Assembly (NCBI GenBank): GCA_020746835.1
Contig: JAGPNK010000008.1
Location: 744,001-808,000 of the forward strand
Length of the DNA: 64,000 bases
From: Stachybotrys elegans
Lineage: Eukaryota; Ascomycota; Sordariomycetes; Hypocreales; Stachybotryaceae
Direction of reading: 5' to 3'
Part shown: piece after piece, positions 23,156 through 34,715 of the stretch
Numbering within the stretch: position 1 is the first letter of the stretch
Layout of the letters: the number at the start of each line of letters is the position of its first letter
Position numbers and translations under genes: made by a program
The notes under the pieces: model-generated
The model's input: only the letters and a program-made list of their open reading frames with translations
Database searches by the model: none
Told to the model about the DNA's origin: nothing

Positions 23156-24270
23156 ATGTCGCTTTTTGGCCAGCCCAAGCCATCTGGCTTCGGCGGGATG
23201 TTCGGCCAGTCGCAACCGCTCCAGCAATCTCAGCCCGTCCAGACAGCTCCAAGCCTCTTCGGAGCAACCCAGACCAACACCCAGCAACAAGCCCTAGGAA
23301 GCTCGATGCTACAAACCCAACAGGCTCAGCAGCTGCCCAGCCTCTCTCAGTCTCAAGCACAACTCTCCAGCTCGCTATGGCAACCGGGAAAGGAGACGCC
23401 GCGTATGTACCGTTATGATCACGGTAATTGGTATTTTGCTAACAACGTATCGCCTAGACCAGAAGCCGATATTGGAACAGATGAAGCTCGTGACGGAGAA
23501 ATGGGACCCAGCAAACCCTAGCTGTGTATTCAAGCACTACTTCTACAACAAAGTCGACGAGACGCACATTCCCTTCTACAAGCCACAACCCTACGAGGAC
23601 CCCCGCGAGTGGGAAGAAGCCCTCCAGAACAAGCCCGCTCCCGGGTTCATGCCGGTCCTCTGCTCCGGATACGCTGGCGTCGCTGACCGACTCAAGACGC
23701 AAAAGAGGGCCATTTCCGAATTCAACACCCGTCTTCACCAGATCAATAGCAGCCTGGACGCCATTCTGCAACGGCACGAGCTCGAGACGGAGGTGCGGGC
23801 CCTGGCAGCGAGGAGACGACAGGTCGCCATCAGCCAGCGCTGCTTGGCCCTGGCGGCCAGGGTGCAGGTGCTGAGGAACCGTGGCTATGCGCTCAGCGGT
23901 GACGAGGACGACCTCAAGGGGAAGCTGGAGAGCTTGGAGCGCGAGGTGCAGGATCCCGCCGTTGGTGCGCGTGAGGAGGAGCTGTGGAGCAGGTTGATTG
24001 TCCTGAGGGGATATGCGGACCAGCTGAATCGCGAGATGGACAAGCCGGCCAACCCTGATGGGGAGACGCTGGACGAAGAAACAGAGGCCAAGGCCAAGCG
24101 GGTACGTTACACATCCTCTTTAACTAGCAAAGGGGCCAAAGCTAACTCCAACTTAGGTTTTGGAAGATTATGAGAAGCAGATCCAGCATCTGAAGAAGGA
24201 AGTCGATGCGCTGAGCGCTGACTACGCGGAATGGGAGAAGAACAGAAATCCTGCCTCGCGAGGCAGGTAA
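23156..24270 (+). CDS. nup57: nucleoporin Nup57 (vertebrate Nup54 homologue)
   Basis: Nup57 is an FG nucleoporin of the central channel, in a coiled-coil complex with Nsp1 and Nup49. The exons are 23156-23402, 23458-24101 and 24157-24270; both introns (55 nt each) have GCTAAC branch sites. The product is 334 residues. It opens with a short FG-type segment (MSLFGQPKPSGFGGMFGQSQ) rich in Gln and Ser, then the conserved Nup54 region (MKLVTEKWDPANPSCVFKHY, PREWEEALQNKPAPGFMPVL) and a C-terminal coiled coil (ARVQVLRNRGYALSGDED onward). The FG region is short: only a few FG dipeptides are present. Confidence 0.9.
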
Positions 24271-24637
24271 CGTATAGGTCGGGAAGACGGGGATTCGGCA
24301 CTGTTGTCAAGGAGTAGAGCTGTAGAGATAATACCAGGGCACGGAGGCATCAATTATTTAGGACATGGGCATGGAGGGAAGAGTGCGGTGAAAGCAAATA
24401 TATTTGACCGTTTCGGCAACAGACATTATCCCACCGCGCCGTGATTCATATCGTACAGAGCTGTACATCTAAGCAGCCCTCAACTGTTATACAGTGCAAG
24501 CAGCACGCAGACTGCGTCATGCTACATAATGACATTGCGTAGCCATTAAAGCCCTCCCTTCTATTCTAGGCCGGTGTCGTATCCGAACTTTCTTGAAGGT
24601 GGTGGTCGTTGGGGAAAGGAGTCGGGTCGCTGGCCGT
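24271..24637. other. intergenic region between convergent genes
   Basis: The 3' ends of nup57 and tom5 face each other here. Nothing else is seen. Confidence 0.5.
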
Positions 24638-24894
24638 CTACCAGATCTTGCTGACCATGTCGATGGCAAAGGGGGCTACAGACATACGTTAGCATCGATA
24701 CCCGAGGAGCAGCGCGGACACGACATACAGAGGTACAGCATGAAAGCAGTGGCGACGACCTGCTGGACAGTAAAGGTCGCCTCAGCCTCCATGGCGCGAA
24801 TCATCTCGCGAGACTGCTGGGGGGGCTCAACTGCTGCATGTCAGACGCCGAACACAGTTGTAGCGGCAAGGGGGCTCGTACATCCTCGGAACAT
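24638..24894 (-). CDS. tom5: mitochondrial outer membrane translocase subunit Tom5
   Basis: Tom5 is a small tail-anchored subunit of the TOM complex that passes preproteins to the Tom40 pore. The 50-residue protein comes from three exons, 24894-24882 (13 nt), 24830-24729 and 24675-24638; the introns of 51 and 53 nt have GTCTGAC and GCTAAC branch sites. It starts MFRGFEPPQQSREMIRAMEA, has the EATFTVQQVVATAFMLYL segment and ends LSPFAIDMVSKIW, all typical of Tom5 in sordariomycetes. The seven-C run in exon 2 is intact. The gene is too short and too split to appear as one open frame. Confidence 0.9.
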
Positions 24895-25575
24895 TGTGGT
24901 TGTAGTGGTGTGCGACGGTGGTGGGTTGTGGTGGGTGATGGGCAAGTTGGAGGTTGATGCGATGATGATATCGGATTGCAGCTTGGAAAATTTGGCAGCC
25001 AAGGAGCTCGATGCAGGGAGTCGAAGGGGTACAACAAATTATGTACCCTCAGGCTATTTTTGGCGTGACAATACTTTAGAAAGTGTAGTTTAGAGTACCC
25101 GTAGCCTGCGTTCTGTATCCGTAATTGGGCCATGTTTCTTATCGCTGATAGGCCAATGTATATTATTTTTTCCACTCACCTACCCTACACTGCATATTGG
25201 CATGGACTTATCACAACGAGCTTTATTGAATGTGACGAGACGAACATAGATGTTGTGGAATACTACGTTCATGTCTTTCAATGCTCTTAGGAACCTTGGC
25301 GTTTTTCAATCGTTAAGACCTCTGGACATCCGATTCTGGTTCCTGTTCAGGAGGAATAATGATATATCATAGACTTCAGCACAATAACGTATGTATAGCG
25401 TGTAAGGAATATTAAGCATCGCACATCCATGTTCAAAATATTGCCAATCCAGGCTGCCATAAAATCTAAAGCTATCCATCCTACCACATTGGAGGACTTA
25501 TATTGGGCTCACCTACCCTTTTCCCATACCCATTGTATCATTAAAATATGAAAACCGCATTTACCTCGAATGACC
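24895..25575. other. intergenic region
   Basis: This lies upstream of tom5 and downstream of sqt1, both on the minus strand. It is AT-rich from about 25080 to 25570, without coding potential or repeats that I can see. Confidence 0.5.
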
Positions 25576-27069
25576 TTATGCTTCAAATACCAAGCAAACT
25601 GCATCATCACCCGCCGTGGTAATCCTCTCTCCCGTCTCACCCTGCACGAAACCCAAAACACCGCCGCCCACGCCGTCTCCGCGATGGCCCTTCCACTCTT
25701 TTACCAGACCAGCGTCGGAAGCAGCATTGGCCGTGGGGCCGGGAGTGCTTCCACCCCGGAGGTCCCAGCGGCGCACGACGCCGTCCATGCCGCAGCTCGT
25801 CAGGATCCACGTGTTCTTGATGAACTCGAGCTTGACGACCGAATGGTCCTCGTGGGCGCCCGCAATGTGCCGCCGTACGTTGAAGCGGCGCGTGGCGTCG
25901 AAGATGCAGATGGAGCCGTCGACGGAGCCGGCGGCGAGGAGGGTCGTGGGGGGCGTGGAGGAGGTGACGGAGAAGGCGAGCGACTCGACGCTATCGGACT
26001 GCGTCTGGAGGGCGGCGAGGATCTGGCCACCGGTCGTGGGGTCGGCCGAGGTCTTGGGGGCGGTGCGTCCTCGGGCCTGGGACTTGGACTGCGTTGAGGC
26101 GGAGAGACGGGGTAGGGAGACGATGCGGATGGCGCCGCCCGCACCACCAACGGCGACGAAGCCGCCGGCCGGATCGATAGCCATGGAGTACAGACCGCCC
26201 TCGACCTCGAAGCGCTGGTCCTCGCCCGTCATGGACACGACAGTCATGCCGTTCTCGCTGACCACGTTCTTGGCAGCGGCGGCGCCCCAGACATCCCAGA
26301 CGTAGAGGCTGCCATCTTCAGATATGGTAGCCAGCAGCTGGCCATCGGGGGTCCAGGCGCCGGCGGTGCTGGACATGGTGTGTAGGAAGTATGACTGGAC
26401 AATCTGGAGAGGGTTGGCGGCGTCGGAGGGATCGATGTTGTAGACCCAGACGGAGCCATCCGATGCGCCGAGGGCAACGGTGTTGGGATTCGAGGGCGGC
26501 GGGCAGGGCGCCAGCCAGTTGACCTCGGGGACCTCCTGGGCCTCGCCGAGGAAGGTGACCTTGACGCCGGCGCCGGGGCGGACGTCCGTCTTCCAGGCGC
26601 GGACGCGGCCGTCGAGGCCACCGCTGACGAGGACCTCGCCCTGGGGCAGGGTCCAGGCGAGGGTGTTGATGGAGTCGGTGTGGCCGTCGAGGGAGAAGAG
26701 ACTCTCGAGCTGTGTGCTCTTGGGTTGCTGCGCGGCGGAGGGGTCGGAGGCGAAGCTGGCGGGCAGGACGGGGCGCGACTGAGCGGCCGAGGTGTCGACG
26801 AGCCAGCCGGCGCCGGGGGCGTTGTCATCCTCTCCCGCGGAGCCGCCGACGGCGACGAGGGAGGGGTGGACGGGGTGCTGGGCGATGGCGAAGAGCGAGT
26901 CCTGCGCCTGGTCGAAGAAGGCGATGGAGTCGTTGTGCAGGATCAGCTCCTCGTTGTCCGAGTCCATGGCGATGTCGTCGGTCTCGCCATCGACAATCTC
27001 CTCGGCTGCGTCGTCGGCGTCGAGCATATCGTCGAGGTCCTCCTCGGGGTGGTTCTTGGAGGACGACAT
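25576..27069 (-). CDS. sqt1: ribosome assembly WD40 protein Sqt1 (AAMP-like)
   Basis: Sqt1 is the dedicated chaperone of ribosomal protein uL16 (Rpl10) and acts in the cytoplasm during late 60S assembly. The gene is a single exon of 497 residues. The N-terminal 50 residues are acidic (EEDLDDMLDADDAAEEIVDG). A WD40 propeller follows, with recognisable repeats such as GHTDSINTLAWTLPQGEVLV, ISEDGSLYVWDVWG, GSVDGSICIFDATRRFNV and CGMDGVVRRWDLRGG. It ends TTAGDDAVCLVFEA. The start at 27069 is the first ATG in the frame; the frame runs further upstream but from a TTG. The high GC of the gene and a long open frame on the other strand are incidental. Confidence 0.9.
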   Translation of the reverse strand: MSSSKNHPEEDLDDMLDADDAAEEIVDGETDDIAMDSDNEELILHNDSIAFFDQAQDSLFAIAQHPVHPSLVAVGGSAGEDDNAPGAGWLVDTSAAQSRPVLPASFASDPSAAQQPKSTQLESLFSLDGHTDSINTLAWTLPQGEVLVSGGLDGRVRAWKTDVRPGAGVKVTFLGEAQEVPEVNWLAPCPPPSNPNTVALGASDGSVWVYNIDPSDAANPLQIVQSYFLHTMSSTAGAWTPDGQLLATISEDGSLYVWDVWGAAAAKNVVSENGMTVVSMTGEDQRFEVEGGLYSMAIDPAGGFVAVGGAGGAIRIVSLPRLSASTQSKSQARGRTAPKTSADPTTGGQILAALQTQSDSVESLAFSVTSSTPPTTLLAAGSVDGSICIFDATRRFNVRRHIAGAHEDHSVVKLEFIKNTWILTSCGMDGVVRRWDLRGGSTPGPTANAASDAGLVKEWKGHRGDGVGGGVLGFVQGETGERITTAGDDAVCLVFEA

Positions 27070-27467
27070 GGTGGTTGATGGGATGGATGGATGAATGGGT
27101 CGAGGGGCTGTTGCTTGCGTCTCTGTCAAGCCACAAGGGATCCGAGAGGAGGCAGCGCCGGGCTATGGCTATATGTGAAAACCGGAGAGGATGCGAATTT
27201 GTAAACAATACGGACGAGTGTAGAAGATGGTGGACTTTGGAGAAAGTTTCTTGCTTGATAAGCATTCTCTTTGCCTCATCGGAGGGGTCGAAGCAGCCCC
27301 TCCAACTTTTTTTTCCTCTGCCCCTCCATGCATGCATTAAGTTATTTTACGTACTAGGGTATTGGGATTCCACTTCTACGTGCAGACGTCGATGTATTAT
27401 TACACGAGAACCTTTCCACTGAATGCCATTTGCTGCAACCCCAAACGCCTGAGTAGGACCGTCTTAT
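27070..27467. other. intergenic region
   Basis: This is the upstream region of sqt1 and the downstream region of the membrane protein gene. Nothing else is recognisable. Confidence 0.45.
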
Positions 27468-27980
27468 CTAGAACCACCGTGGGTTTTGTCCGAGATCGTA
27501 AGGGTCGTAATCCCAACCTCGCGGCCTCGTCCTGGCTGGGGAATTATGCGGCGCATTGTCAGGAAGCTCGACCGGCGCTTCATACACTGGCAGCTCGTAG
27601 ACAGGTCCGGACGGCTGCGCAGGCCTGTGTGATCCGCATGGGCCCATGGTGAGCGAGGGCGGAGGGAGCGGCGGCGTCGGCAGTGGTCGCATGTAGACTG
27701 GCTCCTTGGGCGCTTCGTACAGAGGCGCGTAGAAGATTGCTGATTGCGCCCTCTTGCGTCGGTGATACCAATGCCATCCTGCTACCGCGAGCCCTACGAG
27801 GACCAGCGGTATGACAATGCCCAGAAACACGACGACTTCTGTGGACAATCCGTGCGATTCGTGGGATGCTCGCGCCTTGGGCTGGTACGGAGAGCCTCGA
27901 CTTGTTGATTGATGACTCGTTTCGTATCCTGGGGAATCAGACGATGCAGGCGATGCACCTGCAGACGATGGTATTGGCAT
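27468..27980 (-). CDS. predicted one-pass membrane protein with proline-rich tail
   Basis: I do not recognise a family. The 170-residue product from the ATG at 27980 has a Ser-rich N-terminal part (MPIPSSAGASPASSDSPGYE), one strong membrane segment (VVVFLGIVIPLVLVGLAVAG, about 49-70) and a basic stop-transfer patch (HRRKR). The tail is Pro/Tyr-rich with repeated short motifs: YAPLYEAP, YMRPLPTPPLPPP, VYELPVYEAP and YDPYDLG. No signal peptide is seen, so either an upstream exon is missing or the segment acts as a signal anchor with the tail in the cytosol. The tail motifs suggest protein-binding sites; this is inference. The layout resembles small fungal cell-surface or septum proteins. Confidence 0.6.
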   Translation of the reverse strand: MPIPSSAGASPASSDSPGYETSHQSTSRGSPYQPKARASHESHGLSTEVVVFLGIVIPLVLVGLAVAGWHWYHRRKRAQSAIFYAPLYEAPKEPVYMRPLPTPPLPPPSLTMGPCGSHRPAQPSGPVYELPVYEAPVELPDNAPHNSPARTRPRGWDYDPYDLGQNPRWF

Positions 27981-28745
27981 GAGCGAAGGCTGGACAGTCA
28001 GGCGCCGCTATTGATATTGTCTCCAGATTGGATTGCGCTCGAGTGCCGAATTAGAATCCCTGGCAAGACCGCTGCAATGCCTCGAGCTGTGTGTTGTTGT
28101 TGTTGTTGTTGTTGCACAATCATGTGTCTTCAGCTCTCCAACGACCGGAATGCAACGACAGCCAGGCACCAAAACAAGGCAGATGCAGCTCATAAGATCT
28201 GCTGTGCCAAAAGTGTAGTGTTGGAAACAGCTCTCCCGAAGTTCTCTTTCTTGGATGAATGGTTTAAAGCTGGCCAAGATGAAGCGTCACCAAGGCATCT
28301 ACCCGCATCCCCCAGCCCGTGGCGTCGTTGGAGCGACATAACTGGAATGTCATCACTGGGCGGTGGTAGTGCTTACGCTGGGACCGCCACTCCGTATCAG
28401 AAAAGCCGCCTGGCTGGAAAAGCAAATTCACCGTGATCCTTGCATAGCCACGGCTGTTTGAGCCTGCACTACTCGCTCTGAGTTAGTCGGGATAAGTAAG
28501 GGTTGGTGGCTCAGCAGGTAAAAATGGCAGCTAGAAGTCTGTCCTGTCATTAATGCTGGTGGATGCTTCGTCATGACTCGACCGAGCTGAAACCGCCTGC
28601 CCGCCCGTTTCGAGAACATAAACAAAGGTTGCGAAACCAATAAAGGATAAGCTTGCTTGAATAAGAGGACCCCTCTCGTATCCCAGAAACGCCATATTTC
28701 GAACACAGAACCCGGCTCCTGTGGCTGTGACTCTCATGCAGCGCC
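27981..28745. other. intergenic region with a GTT repeat
   Basis: This separates the membrane protein gene from spp1. It holds a GTT trinucleotide repeat at 28093-28115 (about seven copies) and no convincing coding sequence, though an unrecognised 5' exon of the membrane protein could lie here. Confidence 0.5.
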
Positions 28746-30100
28746 TCATCCTACCACTTCAACCCAGTTCTTTTCAGCCTGCTTCCTCCGGTTCCGCTCG
28801 ACGGCGGCTTCCCGTAGCATCCTCTCCTCCTCAGCCACATCTGCTGCTTCTGCCGCTAGCACCTTGATGTGGTGCTTGATGCCCAGTGCTAGGAGCTTCT
28901 GCCAGCCGCCGTGCGGTTTGCACCGTTTGCGCTCGCACATGCCCCGAATCTCATCGCCTTCGCCCAACGGGTCGCCGATTTGACCTGCCTCGAATATCGC
29001 ATCACCCTCGGGAGACTTGGCAAACGCGGCAAAGGCGTCCCGCGCAGATACAACATCCAGCCTCCAATCGTACCCGCAGACATCTTCCCCGATCCTGCCT
29101 GCATCGATGGCAGCGCGCCGCCGCGCTTGCACATACTCTATTAGAGTCAGCATCTTGTGACATAGCATGGTCTCTTCTGCGAGCTGGAAGCGCATTCTAG
29201 CCTTGCCCTCCAATACTTCATTCTCCTCTGCACTCAGTTTCTGCGCAGGATCGTCATCTATGTGTAGAGTTAGCGTCCATACGAGCGGTAGCCATGTAAA
29301 AACATACCTGCAGCGTCTTTTTGCTTGCCGGCAAGTTCTCCTTTGAAAGGGGGTGGTGCAAGTCTCCACTTCCCCTGCTCATCGAAACCCGAGAGGCCAC
29401 TGCCTAGGAGTGCCATAAACTCATCCTGTGTGAGCTGGTCGCTTAGCCCAGACTTTGCGCCTGGCTTCGGCAACTTTGCCACCAGCCGCTCCCACCACGT
29501 TTGAGCATGCTCGTTGGAGCAGAAGACACTTTCCTGCGCGAGCCTCGCCGCTTTGCGACATCCGCCCAGGGCGCAGGTTCTCTTGTAGATGGTGGATTGG
29601 TTGTCATCTGAGCAATTGGGGCAGATGAACTTTTCGATGAGTGCTTCGCCAATGCTCTTATCAATGTTGATGCACTCCCCGTGGAACCAATCCTCGCACT
29701 TCTCGCAGCAGATCATCCAGCGATGACCGTCGGGACCTCGGCATATACAATAGGGTCCGTTGTCCGATTCCTCATCAGCGGATGCCTCTGCCGATGCTGG
29801 GCCCGAAGAGTCAGTCTTGGCCTTCTTCGTCCTTGCGCGATCATTGCCATTTGGTCGCTTGGGGCCCTTCTTCTTCACTACTGCCGTGCCCTTCTTCTTC
29901 ACCGGCCCTGTGGCGGCCATCGGAGACGGCTCGGAGGTCTCTGTTGTGGGGATGGGGTGTGAAGGCGACTTGGAGGCAAGCCGGGGGTGATCTGATGGTT
30001 GAAGATGAGGCGAGTTGGTAACCTCGCTTTTTATTTTTTCATCCATGACCTCGAATCTGGAATGGTCGTCGAAGCCACCTGGCACCCCTTTCACATCCAT
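28746..30100 (-). CDS. spp1: COMPASS (Set1) complex PHD-finger subunit Spp1
   Basis: Spp1 is the PHD-finger subunit of the Set1/COMPASS histone H3K4 methyltransferase and reads H3K4 methylation. Exon 1 is 30100-29308 and exon 2 29257-28746, with a 50-nt intron (GTATGT donor, GCTAAC branch). The product is 434 residues. A disordered basic N-terminus with Lys-rich patches (GPVKKKGTAVVKKKG) precedes the PHD finger at about 117-163, where the zinc ligands C4-H-C3 are visible in YCICRG, WMICCEKCEDWFHGEC and FICPNC. A second Cys-rich segment, YKRTCALGGCRKAARLAQES, follows, as in Spp1/CXXC1 relatives. The C-terminus is helical and charged. The gene is intact and divergent from sco1. Confidence 0.88.
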
Positions 30101-30462
30101 GTTCTCCGGACTGTTTCGTATAAGATGGTAAAGATAGATGAAGAGCCAAGGAATTGGACCAGAGCCTGCTGTTGTTGGAAATGAAATGAAATGAATAGGT
30201 AGCTGATTGCTGATATGAATCCTACAGTTGAATAATGTATGTATGTACAGATGAAAGGTCCTGGCTTAGAGGCTGGAGCCACTCGAGCCAGTTGATCCTT
30301 CCTAGAGTGGACACGGGTAGCCATGACAAGTGGGTCCACAACGCCGGCAAAGACTCGGCCTATTGATTTATTTTCTGGAATCGTGTGATTCTCTTCAGGT
30401 TGAAGAACCGCCAGCTATTCACCATCTGCCTGCACCCTTCCGACACTGCGGCAGTTGTCACA
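30101..30462. promoter_or_regulatory. shared divergent promoter region of spp1 and sco1
   Basis: A 362-base gap lies between the start codons. No specific sites could be named. Confidence 0.55.
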
Positions 30463-31417
30463 ATGTCGAAACTCATGGCCCAGAATGGCCTTCGGGGCGC
30501 CGTCAGCGCCCTGTCCATCAGACAATGCCAGCGCTGCTTCGGAACCGCCATGCAGCCCAAGCAGCTCCGACCAACCCTCCCGCGCGTCCCAGCGCAGGCC
30601 CGGCAGCCCATGATCCCCAAGCGCACCAAGTTCAAGACGGTCGAACAGGCCAAGAGCCGCTACAGCTTAGGAGTACGTTGCGAAAGGACGACTTTGCGCG
30701 GCGAGTGGACAATGCTGACGTGCGCACCAGCCCTTCTCGTGGAAGGCAGGCGTCTTGTTTGTCGCGACCTGCGCCGGACTCATGTACTACTTTGAGCACG
30801 AAAAGGCTCGCATGCAGCGCAAGCGAATCGCCGAAGCGAACAAGGGCATAGGGAAGCCAAGAGTCGGAGGGCCGTTTGCCCTGGTGGATCACAACGGCGA
30901 TCCCTTCACCAGCGAGACGATGAAGGGCAAATTCGCCCTGGTGCGTCGAATCTTTGAATTGGCAGTGCAACTACTAACCCAGCATCAGATCTACTTTGGT
31001 TTCACCCGCTGCCCCGATATCTGCCCCGAAGAGCTCGACAAGATGGCCAAGGTCATTGACCTGATCGAAGCCGAACAACCTGGCCTCCTGCAGCCTCTCT
31101 TTGTCACCTGCGACCCGGCTCGCGACGACCCGGCGGCGCTCAAGAGCTATTTGGCCGAGTTCCACCCGTCGTTCCTCGGCTTGACCGGCACCTACGACCA
31201 GATCAAGGATATATGCAAGAAGTACCGTGTCTACTTTAGCACGCCGGAGAATGTCAAGCCGGGCCAAGACTACCTGGTCGACCACAGCATCTACTTTTAC
31301 CTGATGGATCCCGAGGGCGAGTTTGTCGAAGTGCTGGGACGACAGCATTCCCCAGCCGACGGTTCCAGGCTTGTCATCGACCACATGAAGGACTGGAAGA
31401 AGGAGCACAGGATGTGA
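30463..31417 (+). CDS. sco1: mitochondrial copper chaperone Sco1
   Basis: Sco1 delivers copper to the CuA site of cytochrome c oxidase subunit 2 in the intermembrane space. The exons are 30463-30672, 30731-30940 and 30989-31417; the introns are 58 and 48 nt with CTGAC and CTAAC branch sites. The 282-residue product has a mitochondrial presequence (MSKLMAQNGLRGAVSALSIR), one membrane segment at about 72-91 and a thioredoxin-like domain. The copper ligands are all present: Cys148 and Cys152 in TRCPDICPEE and His239 in LVDHSIYFYL. Length and order match the family. Confidence 0.94.
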
Positions 31418-31763
31418 TGATAAGAGGTGGGACATGATGTATTTTGATCCTTGTAGAATCTTGTATTATCACCCGTGTATACCAAGCCGGATCGGCAACT
31501 ACTCAACTTTGTGTCATAGCACGGAGGAGCAAAAGAATTGATGCATGGCATAATCGGCTACAATCGTGTTTCGGCGTACTATTATCGGAATTAGTTGCTG
31601 ATTGTCCAAGCTTCTGGGACCTGCTAGCGGCTTTTACCCGGCAACGTCCGCGACCGGCCCGAGCTGCTCAAATACATACATCACCGGAATCGCTTCGTCA
31701 AAATCAACAAATCTTCATCGACGAAAAAAGGCGCCAAGAACAACCGGATTGGTTTTATTGGAA
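31418..31763. other. intergenic region
   Basis: This lies between sco1 and the HAD hydrolase gene, both on the plus strand, and serves as terminator and promoter space. Nothing else is seen. Confidence 0.45.
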
Positions 31764-33241
31764 ATGGTTCGTGCAGAGGTCATTGGTCGCCGCGGCATCA
31801 GCCTCCTGGCGCGCCCAGGCCTTCGTCGACCTTTGGCCCTTCCTAGAGTCGCGCCGGGATCATGCACGGCGTGTGCTGCATCACGCTCGTTCCAGGCCTC
31901 ATCATGGCGGGCAGAAAGGGTCAAGAATGACGCACACGCGCCTCCGTCGATACGCAGCACGCCGGCCCGCAAAGCGCTGGCAGAGATGGCATTCGCCTTT
32001 GAGTACGAGGACCCCCCGCAGTCCACGTATATTGATGCTGACTGGCTCTAGCATCGATGGAGTACTGTATCAGGGTCAAACGCCAATTCCAGGGGCTAGA
32101 GAGATGCTACGGAAGATCAGATCCCATAACATTCGCTATCTCTTCTTGACGAATGGAGGTGGCCATCATGAGGATGCAAAGGTTGCATCATTAGCCAAGC
32201 GCTTGCAGATTGACCCAAACGAGGATGTGATTCGCAACCGAGTCATTCTGTCTCACACGCCCATGCGTGGCTGGGACGATGCTAAGAAGAACGGCACAGT
32301 TCTGATCACGGGCTCCCACCCTGATGTTGCAAGAAAGATTGCCAAGGAGTATGTGCCACCTTTCTGACATTGCTGCATTACTGACGTTACTGGGCAGCTA
32401 CGGTTTCAAGCGAGTGGTGACACCGGCAGACATTATTGCTGCCGACGACAAGGTGTTTCCATTTGACAATCTCCGGGAGAGTCTGCACTCGCAATGGGAG
32501 CCTCTCCCAGACGGGAAGAGCCTGCCGAGGCTCTCGGATGTGTACAGCAAGACATTCCCTCCGGAGCTGCTCAAGATAGACCAGATTCTGGTCTGGAATG
32601 ACCCGAGGGACTGGGCACTGGATATCCAAGCTATCCATGACCTGCTGATTTCCCACCAAGGCTACGTTGGATCGTTGTCGGAAAAGAACGGCGACACCTC
32701 TCTGCCCAACAATGGCTGGCAGCAGGACGGACAGCCCGAGCTCTGGATCTCCAACCTGGACCTCGTATGGAAGACGGAGTACCCGGTCAACCGCTTCGGA
32801 ACGGGTGCGTTCGTCGAGGCGCTCAAGGGCGTTTGGGGAGCAACGACGGGAACAGAGCTACGTTTCAATGCGCTAGGCAAGCCGTCGCGACTGACGTACG
32901 AGTACGCACATGACCGGCTGCTGCACCACCACTCGGACCTGGCCAGTGCCGATAGCGGCAGCACAAAGGAGAGGACCAGGCAGCCGTTGAAGCGTGTGTA
33001 CATGGTGGGCGACAACCCCGAGAGCGACATCCGCGGTGCCAACGAGTTCCAGCCCCACGACGGCACGGAATGGGTCTCCATACTGGTGAAGACGGGCGTG
33101 TGGAAGGAGACACCGCTGGAGAGAGAGCCACGGTATCGACCTGCAGCCATTGTGGACGACGTGGTGGATGCCATCGTGTGGGCCATGAGGAACGAAGGCC
33201 TCGACGTGGACAGGGACTGGGTCACGGCACACAGCGGATGA
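31764..33241 (+). CDS. HAD-superfamily hydrolase, CECR5 (HDHD5) type, probably mitochondrial
   Basis: This family of class IIA HAD phosphatases includes human HDHD5/CECR5 and yeast Ykr070w; substrates are unknown. The exons are 31764-32002, 32052-32348 and 32398-33241; both introns are 49 nt. The product is 459 residues. Residues 1-45 form an Arg-rich presequence (MVRAEVIGRRGISLLARPGL). HAD motif I (DIDGVLYQG; Asp80 and Asp82) is created across the first splice junction. Motif II is FLTNGGG, and motif IV is MVGDNPESDIRGAN near the C-terminus. The middle cap domain (QILVWNDPRDWALDIQAIHD) is typical of CECR5 proteins. Frame and length are intact. Confidence 0.9.
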
Positions 33242-34715
33242 GGACATACCTTCTTGTTACAGGGTATGCATCCGAGAGGATTGTACGATGCACAGCAGCA
33301 TGCAGCATTAGAGAAGGATGTTCGCCTAACAGGACAAGCTTGGGCCATGGGAGGATTTACTGATTACCTGTCATTGGAGGCTAGAGTCGGACAAGGACGG
33401 CAAACGGGGCTGTTGGACGGTTGGGCCATCCTCGATAGGAAATAGAGCACAGGACCAGCCGACATTCTGTTCTTGTGACCGAGCCCGTACCAAATAAACA
33501 AAGGGTCTGTTCTAGACTCGAGCGGGACTTCAAGAGCAGGGGATACGCGAACCACTAATTAATACAACTGCTGGAACGCCTGCTGTAGGCCATTTCTAGA
33601 GGTTCCCAAATCAAACCATCGGCGCTCTTCTTTAGTTATTCGGAACCAATTCCTGGAAGACCAATCATAGTCACTACATGGGCAATAGAAACACCCACCG
33701 GCCCGAGTGCAGATGCGCTACGGCTCCTCGGCTAGGATCGCAGGCATGGTGGATAAGGGCAGCACGTGAGATGCGGAACTGTTGGGCAGCGATTCCTGCA
33801 GGGGCGAATGATGGGTAACGGTAACGTGGTTGCAGGGCTACAGGCCGGCTAGATAAGGCATTGAGGGAGAAGAGAGAGAGCCTCGGACAATGGATTTGTG
33901 GTGTTTTGTGTGACGTCGAGGCATGTGCGACATGGGATTACGTCATGTGGCAATGATAAGCACCAGAGGCAACTTACTTGCGTCTGCCTACTTTATTACT
34001 TGCATGCGAGGAATGAGCATGACACTAAAATATTAAATATTGGTAGGCTGCAATTGCTATGCTGTTTCCCAACCCCCTGAGCCAGAGACTGTAGAATTAG
34101 GCACATGGCGTTTAGCGCGACCGAGGAAGCATCCTAAGGCCATGATAACAACCAGCAAAGGCCCGCCGCCTGGCTACCTAAGTACAGTACATTATCCATC
34201 CCCTTGCACAAGGTTAGCGGCCGATAATGGGACTCGGCGCACACACAAGGCACACACACACACACTCTCTTCCTCCCTCACAAATAATCAGCAGAGCGAG
34301 GCTGCCGCTTGTCTCGATCCTGCACTAACCCCCCCTTCTTGCTCCCTCACGGGCTCCCCCTTGTTTAGTATCTGTACCTGTTTGGTTGCCTTCGGAACCC
34401 TGATTGTGTCGGCCGCATCGTCATCTGACCCTGACCTCACAACTGCCACCCACCTACTGCCCTTCTCCCTTCCGCTTCTTCTACAACCACCCTTCCGTCC
34501 TCTTTCGTCATCTCAAACCGTCTTGACGTGGGACGACTACGAATGACCCGGCTTTTCGTCTGAAACTGCAACATTACCCTCCCGCCCTTGCCCCACGATA
34601 TCTACGAGATCCACGGCACTTGCCGAAGTCGACTTGCTCCGAATACCTTCATCTGCGCTCCACTGACGACCACGATTGCCACCTTTCAAGTACGAGCCCT
34701 GCACTCCCTCCCACC
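33242..34715. promoter_or_regulatory. upstream region of the choline kinase gene
   Basis: A 1.47-kb gap without coding potential. A CA dinucleotide tract is at about 34238-34266 and the last 350 bases are strongly C/T-rich, which suggests a long leader. Confidence 0.5.

Noticed and set aside
25616..27422. Long plus-strand open frames opposite sqt1
   Set aside because: They are antisense shadows of GC-rich coding DNA, with Arg/Ser/Pro-rich composition and no domain.
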